Shown here piece by piece: positions 23,804-34,157 of a stretch of 64,000 nt of DNA; within the stretch, counting starts at the first letter, position 1; every line of letters begins with the position of its first letter. Source of the DNA: Hirsutella rhossiliensis (lineage: Eukaryota > Ascomycota > Sordariomycetes > Hypocreales > Ophiocordycipitaceae); NCBI RefSeq assembly GCF_020360975.1, contig NW_025408670.1:3844001-3908000 (forward strand), given 5' to 3'. Below the pieces are notes generated by a model that saw nothing but the letters and a program-made list of their open reading frames with translations, did not search any database and was not told the DNA's origin. Made by a program: the position numbers and the translations under genes.

Positions 23804-24549
23804 GTTGACGGAGTAGACGCGCTGGTGCTGGGGGGAAAATTCGCCGTGAGCCATCATGTAGCTTACCAGGTGTGGATGTGGGGCCTCGGTGGGCCATGTG
23901 CTACTAAAGGCTCACCGAAACCAGAACGGACCTTCACCGAGGTCAGACAACATCTGGGGTTGCCATTTCCTCAGCCAAAAAGTATGTTTATTTTCGGTTT
24001 CCACGGATGATAGTCGTTCCTTTCAGGCCCGTTCGACGTCCTGGGGATTGAAGCACATCCTCACAGCGCGCTCGAGTCGCAAACAACATGAGTCTGAGTT
24101 GACGTTGAAGTGGACCGATGGATTGCAGCACTTAAGCGCCCCAAGCTCCTCGTCATCTGCTACATGCTCGAAAAAATGTAGTTGAGGCAACCGTCTCTCA
24201 CCGTGGTGACACCAAAGACTTGACTGCCAAGACGAATTAACAAGAGCTCGAGCTCACCTTGCGCGATATCCTCAAACATCACAAAACCACTTGTTTGGTG
24301 GTGCCTCTATTGGCCTATGTATGCTTTAGGATGTAATCTCCAACCGTGGTTCCATGCGTGCTGATTTCGCTCTTGGTAAGCTAACATGCTCCAGAAGCCC
24401 CGGCGCAGAAACCAACGGCATCCTGACATCAGTTCAAGGGTCGCGACTTTCAGGCGTGACTTTGGAAACTTGCTCAACGGCAAAGTCATACTGCCTTCAA
24501 TGCCATAATCGCCGACGGCCAATTCTTCGGTGGCTTCATTTGCAGTTGA
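23804..24549. other. Intergenic region at left edge of accessory island
   Basis: ATP12 promoter, then sequence with no recognisable gene. Fragments look coding-like in composition around 24000-24180 but stops break every frame, so it may be decayed gene sequence. Confidence 0.45.
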
Positions 24550-25134
24550 CTAGCCGACCGAGTCGGCTGCAGACATGCCTTGGTATCGGGCATCGTCGTC
24601 TTCCTCCTCGCCTTCTTGCCCTACACCCATGAGTCTCATTGGAACCTTGCCCAGAAGGGAGAGAAAGAAAAGGCACTCGAACCCGTCCGATAAGTGTTTG
24701 GTCGCGACTACATCGTCGAGATGATGCTCTTCGCTCTAGAGGCCACGATCAGCGAAGAAGCCCTGGATAAAAAGCTGAACAAAGCTTCCTGGAGTGATTA
24801 CAAGGTAGCGACTGGCTTTGGACTGGTGTTTCTACTGGTTTCTTTCCTTGCCAACACCCCGTGGGCATTATCTTTCCCCTCAGTTATTCGACTTATTGGC
24901 AGCAGACGCAGTAGTAAAAAGATCCTAGTACCTATTTTCTTACTCAATTTACTAGTGCATCTATGTCTCTATACCCTGATATCACCTATAGGGCTTATAA
25001 TTTCAAGGGTCTTTGTAATCCTAGTAGGCTGTATGCTTATGGCATCGCTATGCCGCTTTTGTAGGGAAAGCCGTGCCGCTAAGTGTGCGATGTGTGCGAT
25101 GAAGAGTCTACGTAGGCGTGGGGAATGTAATTAA
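24550..25134 (+). pseudogene. Relic of a multi-pass membrane protein gene
   Basis: One frame is open from 24550 to 25134 except for an in-frame TAA at 24691-24693; just before 24550 a TGA (24547) breaks the same frame. Both stops could come from C-to-T change (CAA or CGA originals). The translated part has a hydrophobic segment before the stop, a charged region (EEALDKKLNKASWSDYK) and three or four hydrophobic segments after it (FGLVFLLVSFLANTPW, ILVPIFLLNLLVHLCLY, VFVILVGCMLMASL). There is no ATG at a sensible place. I do not recognise the family. The second half could still be translated from an unseen exon, but decay is the simpler reading. Confidence 0.45.
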
Positions 25135-25473
25135 TTAGGCATACAAATTTGCGGTATCGGCGCTGCGCCTTATTATCTAGCCACACTACCCACTTATTTG
25201 TTTGCTGGCTAGCCAAACCTGTTTGTTGGTTAATACCGGAGCCGCTCGTTTGTCTCCTGCAAACCTTCGTTTTCCCATCCCTCGACACAACCACATCAAG
25301 ATGGAACCATCGCAAGCTCGAATCCACGCGTCAATACAGAGGCCCTTTCCATCTACGAGTCGGCTCGCCGCCAACCGCGGAAGCGCATTCTTGTCGAGCC
25401 TCTGCTATGGACGAGACTGCATCTCGAAATCCTGTCCTGCACATTCGGCCAATGCAGTCCTGCGCCCCCGGCC

Positions 25474-26295
25474 ATGATGCACCTTCCGTCGACTGAGGAT
25501 GCCCGTCAAGATGCCCGTCAACGGCGGGATTTTGAGCGCTTCTTCTTTAGCTATCGAAGCTTACGGGTAGCAAAGGAAGGATTAATACGCGGGTCTCTTT
25601 GCCTCGAACCTTCACCATTATCTTGGCGGTGAGTCGATGCCCCTAGACAAGTGGCACTATCTAACCGTAATACCCGTAGTTGCGATCTCTACTTGCATCT
25701 TGGTGGTAATCGCAGTATTCTTCTTCCATGCACCTACTACTGTCTCGGCGATTATATCCCCGTAGCTGCACATATAGACCGTAGCCGCATGCTCGCTCCC
25801 CGCGAGAACAAGGTCGGGCCGCCGATACGTCGATACAACCTCCCTGCCATTAACGTGAGCAAGCTTAAACTCAAGAGCGTCACTCCCGCCGAGCCGTTGC
25901 ACGATCCGTACCTGGTGGCGCTCTTGATTGCTCTCGGCCAGCTACAATGGAGGGCGTTGGGACAGCAAACATCTCAGCAGGCGGCTGGCGTGACGGTATG
26001 CACGCCCTCATCTATATTAGTTAACCTACTAATACGATTACAGTCTAAGCTTATATTTAGCACCGAAGATCGCAATTATATTTATATCTATTCGGCAAAT
26101 ATATCCTCGTCCCTCATCAACATATTCCACTACCCAGCCATAAAGCCGTCAGCGCCCGATCCCCTTGCCGTCCAAATATCCTCTATTCCCTATAAGCCTG
26201 TCGAAACGCTTCGTGGTCGTCTCTTGGCGCTCCTCCTCTCGCCGACAAGCATTCAGGACGTGGACAAGTCCGAGAGGTTGATTGTATATACCTAG
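25474..26295 (+). CDS. Unrecognised two-exon gene, possibly from an expanded fungal family
   Basis: Exon 1 ends at 25628, the intron is 25629-25679 (GTGAGT, branch-like CTAAC, CCCGTAG) and exon 2 runs 25680-26295. From the ATG at 25474 this gives 256 aa without a stop. The same frame stays open upstream to 25234, with coding-like sequence (EPLLWTRLHLEILS) but no ATG; the well-placed ATG at 25301 (ATCAAGATGG) is in another frame, so the 5' end is either frameshifted or has a missed exon. The body has a DPYLVALLIALGQ helix and ends in IPYKPVETLRGRLLALLLSP. It looks like a fungal family of unknown role that is often multi-copy in accessory DNA, but that is memory and not proof. No known domain is visible. 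Confidence 0.5.
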
Positions 26296-26752
26296 ATGCA
26301 AGCGCCATCCCCTCTGAAAGCATGCAGTTGCTGCATGCTACAAGCTGCAAGTCGTTACCCACCCACCTTTATCACGCTCATTTCGCCAATCCTCTTGACG
26401 GCTGGCCCAGCACATGGCGCTTGATGAAACGTGGCCCCCAAATTGGAAGCGGCAAACATGCTTGAGCACTCGTCACGCGCCCCCGCCATCACTCTTAAAT
26501 TTCTTCGAGGATGCCCGGTTGGGGATACTCTTTCCTACTCCTACGCACTACTCCTTCTAGCAGGGCAGTCAGTAGTACGTATAGGTGAGAAGAGGCAAGG
26601 GAAGAAGATGATGATTACGTGCCCAAGCTGTGGGCGCAGGCACTCAGCCTGACTAAGCTATACTAGCCCAATCAGGGGCTAGCTAGGCTCAGCTCAATAG
26701 TAGGCTGACACTCGTCACATTATTCTTTTGCTCTTCGCTATATGCAACAATC
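26296..26752. other. Intergenic region
   Basis: A short open frame (26431-26652) ends in a CPSCGRR motif, like part of a zinc ribbon, but is too short and isolated to call a gene. Nothing else is recognisable. Confidence 0.4.
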
Positions 26753-27780
26753 ATGTCTTACTACGACATAGTCAGAGACCCGTCCACCTTTGCGCAAAGA
26801 GCCAAGGGCAACGACAGCCTCTCTGTCCTTATTCAGTCGAAGCACTGGAAGAGCGCCGCCAGTCAATGGGGCCGTGAACACCTATTTGCGCACCGCGTCC
26901 TCTGCAAGGAGCCTAAAAAGGGTCTGCCTCTCTTTGAGTCCCGCAGGCTCTTGCCTCGCGACCCAAGAAACACCAACGCCTGCATCAACGCTCTAGTTTA
27001 AGGTCCGGAAAGCATCGACGCCCTCAAATACCAAGTAGAGCCTCAGCTCGTGCAACACTATCAGCCGGACAGCCTCGGCTACGTCTAGGCAGCTTTGGCT
27101 CCGTTTGTGCGAGCTGGCGCCAGCTCTATCCAGCATGCCCCCTCCGAAACAGCAGTCTAGGAAGCACCTAAAAGGGCGTTAAATAGACCTACGGAACTCC
27201 GAGACTTCGTTCCGTCCGACTAGGTCACCTTCGGGAGCTCCCCCGATTATAAGCAAAGGCCCGTAACGTCGGACTCGAATGAGACTTATTCGAGCGTGGG
27301 CTACGTCGAGGGGCTTATAGCACCACTCGTCGAGGATGCTACTATCCGTCTCGCTAGCTGCTTTATCCGCTGCGTGCTAAATTACGGCCAGCACCGGGAT
27401 CAGACGAGTCTATTTCTCTACTTCCGTAACGAGCGTTAGACGTATTCTTTCACGCAGGGCCAACTATATAATCCACGTAGTCGATGATAGAGGCATCTAG
27501 TTTATTAGATCGAACGGCGATCACCGACATATAGCGATGCTAGAAGGCAAACGGACGTTCGCGAAAGTTATCGACGGGATTCCAATTATCTCCGACTAGC
27601 TACTAGCCTAAATAGTGGGAGGGGCGTTGGCCGTACAATACGCAGACGTTCTCGCAGTCTCTGATACTGAGTACGCTCTTCCCTCTAATCGTGCCGGTCT
27701 AGAACTAACTATCTAGTTTTTATAGCTTTATCACGATTCTTGCGGCCAGCTACTTTATAAAAGTCTTTCACTTTTATATT
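26753..27780 (+). pseudogene. RIP-like inactivated gene of unknown function
   Basis: The frame starts with ATG TCT TAC TAC at 26753 and runs to a TAA at 26999-27001; the protein-like translation then continues in the same frame through TAG codons at about 27087, 27160, 27222 and 27438, and after a one-base shift near 27462 continues through five more stops to about 27780. Nearly every stop is TAG or TAA where Gln (CAG/CAA) would fit, i.e. C-to-T in a CpA context, the signature of RIP. Between the stops the translation is smooth and protein-like (EGLIAPLVEDATIRLASCF; ALAVQYADVLAVSDTEYALP). The product family is not one I can name. A functional sister copy may exist elsewhere. Confidence 0.65.
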
Positions 27781-28072
27781 TCCGACGACTTCCATCGCAG
27801 CTATGAGGAATTGCTCGCCAAAACCGGGTAGCTATTTGCACGTGACCTCTACGGTGTGGTTCGACATAAAGAACAATCGACATAGAGAGGACGTCGTTGC
27901 TCATATCTTTGCTCTGATAGCCTGGGCCAAGGAAGACATGTAATGGGGCGGCAGGGTGTGTGCGGCCTGGTGGGCTATCTTCTACTTGATGAGTGTTCGA
28001 TCCATTAGGGGGTGATTTTAGCTATGCCTTGACTCGGCTGACCCCCTATTTTTTGGCCTCGCATCCTTCCAT

Positions 28073-28465
28073 TTAACACTGGTGTGCATGTATGTATTTT
28101 GGTACGTGGATGTCAAGGAGGCCGCCCATCGGTTTGACGGGACCGTCAAGTTTGATGCCCACCAAGTGGCAACGTGGAGCATGCGGGAGGGAATTGAGCT
28201 TGTCGCGGTTCCCGGCTATGACGACCTTATATCTATGCGGCAAGGATGCTAACCAGTCCAACTGGGCTTAGAGCTCCTCAAAGGAGCCCTGGTTGGTGAG
28301 ATCGCCGGCGTGAAGGATAAGGTCCCCATCGGGAACCGAAGGCTGCGTCTTGTTCGTGTCGGAGATACAGACGACGGTGATAGGATTAGGGGCCTCGATA
28401 GGAGCAAGAGGGGGCCTGCAGCGGTGGGTGGTCTCACTAGCCGCCCGTCCGTCTCTGCGTGCCAT
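28073..28465 (-). pseudogene. Calcineurin-like metallophosphoesterase pseudogene fragment
   Basis: Translation on the reverse strand shows the metallophosphoesterase core in order: ITVVCISDT (metal motif 1), DGDLILHAGDLTNQGSFEEL (GDxTxxG, motif 2), then an in-frame TAA (28268-28270, fits CAA to TAA), then AQLDWLASLPHRYKVVIAGN (GNxD, motif 3). Two catalytic histidines are gone: SDTHN reads SDTN, and GNHD reads GNRD. The 3' half with the GHxH motifs is missing. The family normally hydrolyses phosphoesters with a two-metal centre; this copy cannot. It is a gene relic left in the accessory island. Confidence 0.75.
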
Positions 28466-29909
28466 TTACATATTCACGGAGCCATGCTTGAGTACTACCG
28501 CACCTCAACTGGGCTAACCAATCAGTATACCTTCTAAGCGTCCGAGTAGCCGCGTGTAACTCTGCAAGTGTCATGCGTGGTTGTCAAAAGAAATTGATCA
28601 AGGGCCCCCTTTGATGCCGAAGAGTCCCGACGACGTGCTCCCAGTGCTTCACGTCTTCTTGCGTCTTCCGGTTCTACGCAGGTCTTCAAAAGCGGTTGGC
28701 GATTCCTAATTGTTGAGCCATTCCCAGGCCTCTGAAAACCTGTCAGAAGCTTGGCAAGGATGAGTTCCTTGAAAAGAATTGTTGCTTATTTTTGGCAAAT
28801 GGGCTTCGTCCGCATGGCCCTGTTTGGCCCCTTGCCTTTATCCTTGCCCGACACGGTTTGTAGTAATGCGAAGTCGGTCCTGTTGTCGTACCCGGGGAAG
28901 CTGGTAGGCCGCAAAATCACACGGTACGACCGCAGGGCGGTCTGAGGGCTGGCTTCTGTTGGTAATCCATGTAGGTGCGATGCCCGTATACTTGGGCTGC
29001 GATTCAAGCACAGGTGCATGTAGTCAGCGAACTACAGTATGTATTGGAAGCCGAAGAAGCGAAAGCTTTCCAGTTAATTCCTCCCTGTCTGTAGTAACCG
29101 CTACCGTTCGTCATGCCGATTCGATTTGGGTTAAACCCAGCTGTCATCACACAACAACATTGGGGTTCAGCACAGAGGGAATGTAGATTGATGACAACAT
29201 TAAAGCTTCTGGGCTTGACTCACCTTGCCGCTTTGTAAGACAATTGGCCTTATACGGGTCAGAGATACGGAGTAGCATTAGGCAATAATAATCATCGAAG
29301 AGTCATGGGAAAGAATTGAAGGTAAATATTCGAGCTATCGAGCAGGGCACTTTCTCCCGTGGGCTCTCGACAAGCGGCTTAAGCTGGTGGGCATATAGGA
29401 GCAGCACTATGTCCTAACATATTCGACGTCATGGCTAGGAGGCTGTCCAAGAAGGGCCTGGGGTGGACGGAGCAGGAGATTCCCGTCTTTGAGGCTATAT
29501 TTAGGGGGGACGCCAAAACCCAGACATAGATGCTTATTTTCCTACGAAGCGCTCCCTGTTATAAGCTAGAGACCGTCACGTGCCCCCTCCCTTGGCTCTC
29601 TAAAGCGAGCACATGAAAGGCTAGAGGATTTTGCAGCCGAGATCATGATCCATAGCATGAGGCGGATTATACGGTTGACGATTGAAGGCGTGAGAATAGC
29701 TAATTATATCGTGTATGGACGTAGCCAACTATAGATACAGCAGAACCTATTCGCATGCTTTACTTAACTAAACTTCCTCTGGTTAGGTCGTGCATGTCAG
29801 CTCTCGAGATTTTCGATGCGTGGTCGTATCACATTATTAATAATCTGAAGCAAGGAATCGGGCGGTTGATCTCAAACACATCATGATGCTCTTCTTCCCG
29901 ATCATGTTC
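28466..29909. other. AT-rich region with decayed fragments
   Basis: No intact gene. A coding-like fragment around 29431-29560 (reading MARRLSKKGLGWTEQEI then a stop) may be another RIP-damaged relic. The remainder has no recognisable feature. Confidence 0.4.
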
Positions 29910-30098
29910 CAGTCATCGACACAGCAATCTCCACGGTGATACTTGGAACGAAGCACCCTGTTCACTACCAGTCCATTCTCCACTCTTGAGTTCTGCATCA
30001 TTCATTCATCAGTCATCACAAAGCAATCTCCAGGTTGATACTGGGAACGAAGCACCCTGCTCACTACAAGTCCACTCTCCACTCCCGAGTTATGCATC
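29910..30098. repeat. Two-copy imperfect tandem repeat, period 100 bp
   Basis: Copy 1 (29910-29998) and copy 2 (30010-30098) share CAGTCATC, AGCAATCTCCA, GGAACGAAGCACCCTG and CCACTC...GAGTT...TGCATCAT blocks at the same spacing. Differences are mostly transitions. Copy 2 overlaps the stop codon of the terpene-synthase-like gene (stop at 30090-30092), so the duplication copied the end of that gene into its 3' flank. Confidence 0.75.
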
Positions 30099-32114
30099 AT
30101 CAGACCCGGCGGCTTCGTGCCACACGGGATCCGAGAAATGCGTGTCTCGGAGACTCTGCATGCGGGCGGCCCCGGCGCACAAGCGAGCATAGGGACTGAG
30201 CCCGCTGAGCTCCACGGCTCCCGAGGTGACGCCAAAAAAGACCCTTCGCACGGCTGCGCCCCTAGCAGACGGTAGGAGATATGTCTGCCTGATCGCTCGA
30301 TCTACGTCGATGAACAGCCGCTCGTCGGCTCCGTCGGCCGAGTCCGGCAGGTCGTGGTTGAGGCCGACGATGGTATGTCGCCAAATGCGGTCGAAGAGGC
30401 AGCTCAGCGTTCGCGTGACGGGCCCGCCGGCCGAGACGGACTCCAGCAAAGTTTCGAGTAAGTGACACCATTTCGCAGACGAGGCGCCGAGGCCCTCCTG
30501 ACCGGCAGCTCGGTCACAGTCGGCCAGGGCTGACCTGGCCGCGGCCTCGAAGCCATGCATGGCGTCTAATCCTGGGCCGGCAACCAGGCTTCTCCTGACG
30601 ATTCTGCTCGCGAGCCCAGAGATTACGGCTGGTTGATGGGCGTCGGGGCTCCAGGCGTCGGTCCCCCCCCAAAGGGGCTGCCACGACTCTGTGTGCAAAG
30701 TCTCCCCCCCCTGAAGAGAGACGTCTGCAACAGCTCTCAGCCGCGTGCCAGGGGCCGGCCATGCATAGGCTTCTCGCACCACGTCCTCCACTGCGTTTTC
30801 GTAGCTGAACAGCTGCTTTCGGGCTATATATCGTGGCACTAGCAAGTACCATACACAGCCGCCCATGGCCAGCTCGGCAGCCTCTTCGTGGCCGTCGACA
30901 CCGCAGCCACATGCCAGAACATCGTCGGTGACCCGGGCAACAGCATGAGCATAGCCATGGGCACCACTGCTTCCGTCCACGGCCAGAGCCACGAGCAACT
31001 CATTGAAGCACTCGTGGTTGGAGTAGTCGGACACGACGTCGACCATCTCGTTGTACCGGATGAGGCTGTCGATGGCGCGCTTGATTCTTCCGCACGCATG
31101 GACAGAGCTGAAGGTGCCGAGGCTGTTTGTCAGGTGCCTGTAGCCATCGGTACTCATGATGAGACGATGATATGGCACCATGGCGGCGTCCCACCAGCGC
31201 GCTCGAAGGAACTCGCTGGGCGTCACCGGACCGCCGCTGACCCGGATGAATTCATCGACGTCGAGGATTTCCATGGCCCTCTCTGTCATTTCATCCTTGG
31301 CCACCATGAAGGAGTCTGCTATCGTCAAGTCCCTCAGGGCCTGATTCGCCGCCTTGCCCGCGAGGCATGCGACGCCCTCGCTTGCAGCCGCCATGTAGAC
31401 GTCGTAGCCTCCGCCGCCGGCATCGTCCCGTGTCCCTACATAGTCAATGGCGGTTGTCATGCATAAGGCGGAGCCACACAGGTCGGCAGTGCGCCAGTCG
31501 GGGCACCGAATGAACTGCCACGAGAATATGCTTGCGTAGAAGTCGCGTAGTACCATGGGGGCGGCAGACTTTTTGGAGTCCGCATGGTGGCGACGGTATT
31601 CTCCGATCAGCTGCTGCGCTTCGCCTCCTTTCTTTGGGCCGGTCGAGGCAACCATGCTCAGCCCGCCCCCGATGCCACTGCCATGGTCGGTCCACAGGCC
31701 TGCGCGCACCGAGGCCGCGGTTAGAAGCGCCGTCGCGGCCAGCGGACTCGCCCTCACACTTGAGCTGACCTCTCGGCAGAACACCATGTCAATAACCCGG
31801 CTGCACATGGCGGCGCCCGACTGGTAGCGCGTAACTCGGCCCGATCTGTAAGGTAGGTATGCCGCCTTTGCAGTCAGGCATGTGGTGAGAAACCCGCGAG
31901 ACTCACGGCGGGAGTCATAAGTGTCCTCGGTTCCCATACGAAGCTTCATCAGTCGGCCGAGGCAGGGCGTGTCTAAGAGCCCACAAGATCTCGAATCCCA
32001 CACATTCATCGTGTGCCGTCCCCTCATCCGAGCGAGACGGACACGATCAGGTTCCGGTGGTGAGGCCATGGGCATCTTTTCCATGTTGGACGGCGTCCTC
32101 GTATCCGGCAACAT
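30090..32114 (-). CDS. Putative class I terpene-synthase-like protein
   Basis: A single exon on the reverse strand, 674 aa from the ATG at 32114 (the frame extends five codons more, with no ATG). No signal peptide or membrane segment is clear. Two features resemble the metal/diphosphate site of class I terpene synthases: a helix reading YNEMVDVVSDYSNHECFNELLV (N355, D359, D363), which lines up with the NSE triad region (N-D-x-x-S-x-x-x-E...E-x-x-N-x-x-L), and WYLLVPRY (about 422-429) at the place of the usual W-x6-RY pair. An upstream acidic stretch (AIDYVGTRDD, about 222-231) may be the first Asp motif. Triad S and E are both replaced by D, and about 245 residues follow the RY pair, so it would be atypical. 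If right, it cyclises a prenyl diphosphate. Neighbouring P450 and methyltransferase genes support a terpenoid cluster. Alternative: an unrelated all-helical protein. Confidence 0.5.
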   Translation of the reverse strand: MLPDTRTPSNMEKMPMASPPEPDRVRLARMRGRHTMNVWDSRSCGLLDTPCLGRLMKLRMGTEDTYDSRRESRGFLTTCLTAKAAYLPYRSGRVTRYQSGAAMCSRVIDMVFCREVSSSVRASPLAATALLTAASVRAGLWTDHGSGIGGGLSMVASTGPKKGGEAQQLIGEYRRHHADSKKSAAPMVLRDFYASIFSWQFIRCPDWRTADLCGSALCMTTAIDYVGTRDDAGGGGYDVYMAAASEGVACLAGKAANQALRDLTIADSFMVAKDEMTERAMEILDVDEFIRVSGGPVTPSEFLRARWWDAAMVPYHRLIMSTDGYRHLTNSLGTFSSVHACGRIKRAIDSLIRYNEMVDVVSDYSNHECFNELLVALAVDGSSGAHGYAHAVARVTDDVLACGCGVDGHEEAAELAMGGCVWYLLVPRYIARKQLFSYENAVEDVVREAYAWPAPGTRLRAVADVSLQGGETLHTESWQPLWGGTDAWSPDAHQPAVISGLASRIVRRSLVAGPGLDAMHGFEAAARSALADCDRAAGQEGLGASSAKWCHLLETLLESVSAGGPVTRTLSCLFDRIWRHTIVGLNHDLPDSADGADERLFIDVDRAIRQTYLLPSARGAAVRRVFFGVTSGAVELSGLSPYARLCAGAARMQSLRDTHFSDPVWHEAAGSDDA

Positions 32115-34157
32115 TGCGACCTTTTCCACTACCTAGTTGAAAGATGAGGTTTCTTAGTGTTTCATGAGCAACTGAGGTTAGGGCAACAGAGGCCTCGCGA
32201 CGAGCGTCGCCACAGGGACGCATGGTTTTCAATGCTTGGCCTTTTCGATGGCCCAACTCGAATGAATTGGGCACCGATGCATAGGCCTGAACTGTTCGCC
32301 TTCAGCCTTGAAGCAGACTGATCACTGCTTCTCAGCCTGGCCGATGCCCATCACGGTCTCGATCGTCAGCCATGAGCCTTGCAACAGCCCCCTATTAACA
32401 CCCAAGCCACAGCTGATCAGCCAACACACCACACGTGCATACAAGGAAGATAATTCGTATGATTGAGACCCGATCTCGAAGCAGGGTATGCAGTGGGAGG
32501 GAAGAAGTGTGTGTACGTGTGCCTCCATCATGTAAGACAGTTGCGGAATAGATAAACGGGTCTGGGCCACATCGAGCGGGAACGAATGAATTCCTATTTG
32601 GCCGATTAGCCACGCTTGGGGGGGCTGTATACTTAGCTACTGCATGGTTCTTCACAGTACAGACCACTAGGATCACAAAGCCGCCGCATAGGCTGTACGA
32701 CCCAGGGGCCATCTTCGCGCTGCTAAAGAGATACAGTCTGGATAGTAAGTGTCTGGAATAGAGCAACCATCTCCCTGTAATGGGCGTAAAAATACCAAAG
32801 GTTTAATCACGGAACATATACCTATTTTTAACCTCGATAATAAAATAAATTTGCTGGCGTACCTTTTACGCATCCGAGGACGGTTGCTTAGGATAGACTT
32901 ACGTCTTTTTGGCTATTAACTTGATGTCGTATCAAGTCCGTCTACTTTCATGTCATGGTAGGGCAGTGGCTATCGCGGCTTCAGTTACAATCTTAGAAGG
33001 CTGTAATTGGCTCGCCGTACGGTTTATCTGCTATGTGTACCGTGTGGTTTACGAACTCGGGTTTCCACCTGATCGATGGCTGAGACAATGGAATGATTGC
33101 ATTGCCGTCGGCAGGGCAGCGTCCGCCGGTCCCGACAACTTGGTACCCTACCATCCATCAAGATGCAATACAACACACACCCGTCCAATGAGTTTGCGCC
33201 ATGATGGGGATCCCCTGCGACCCAGCCCAAAGGGCCGGGACCATGATTGAGATGGTCTGCATCTCGGCCTCCTCCCTTGTCCACCTGAAGGACTGCAAAA
33301 ACCGGTTCTGCAGGGACGGCCAGATGGGACAACAGCACCACGAGCTGCACAACCCGACACTAAGAGAACCGCTACCCGTGCCGCTCCCACTATCAATGAC
33401 ACCCTTGAGTTCTATGAAGGCGCGCGCATTAGGGCGGTGGCCATGGGGGTGAAGGGGTGAAGGGCTGTGGACATGGGCACAAAGCCTGCATAATGGTTGG
33501 CACAAAGGTTCCATGACAAATATCAGTTGGTAATATTGGTAATGATAATATCTATTTTTACTTTGCACGGAGCGCGCAGAAGGTATCTTTCTAGTATAAC
33601 TACGAAGCACTCCGCATACAAGCTTGAAGCATAACGTAATAAAGCAATAGCTCGAGTTCGTTTTGATATCGTATCATATTTATAAACAGTAGTTTTAAAA
33701 CTTGGTACAACTGTCGTATTCAAAATCGCGGTACCATAGTAATATGAACATCGGGAACATGTTCACTCTACTGTACGGATAGCGACGGCAAGATCGTATG
33801 CATGCTTCCATATTGGGTTGAAAAGCTGCAAGAAAAATGGCGTTGCTGCCTGATAGCCTAACGGCATATTCGTGTGGCCTCGTACAGGACTAGCGCTGTT
33901 TTTCTTAACCAGCATTTCTCTTTTATGTTGTCCGAACAACTTCACAGACAGTGATAGTTCTGCTCCGGGTAAAGAAAGTATGACCATTTCGAGCCTAAAC
34001 CTGACCGAACCGTCTGATATCTCGGAACAGCCGATTTCTCATCCCCGCCCCAACTCTGGGTATTTATGTGAGCTGACGGCGCTTCTTGCCTCGATAGCCC
34101 CCAGAGGTCCGCATCCCAGTTAACATCGACTCCATCCAGACGAAGCACATTGGAGCA
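32115..34157. promoter_or_regulatory. Divergent intergenic region of the putative terpenoid cluster
   Basis: About 2.0 kb between the terpene-synthase-like gene (reverse) and the CYP58-like P450 (forward). It contains AT-rich stretches (32790-32880, 33530-33740). Both promoters must lie here. Open frames at 33024-33610 show no family motif. No clear zinc-cluster (CGG-CCG) binding palindrome was found by eye. Confidence 0.4.

Noticed and set aside
24000..24180. Coding-like sequence considered as a separate gene
   Set aside because: No frame stays open beyond about 100 codons, and there are no splice signals or motifs.
33024..33610. Cys-containing reverse-strand frames considered as a hydrophobin or small secreted protein
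   Set aside because: No signal peptide and the cysteine pattern does not match hydrophobins. Frames overlap without splice signals.
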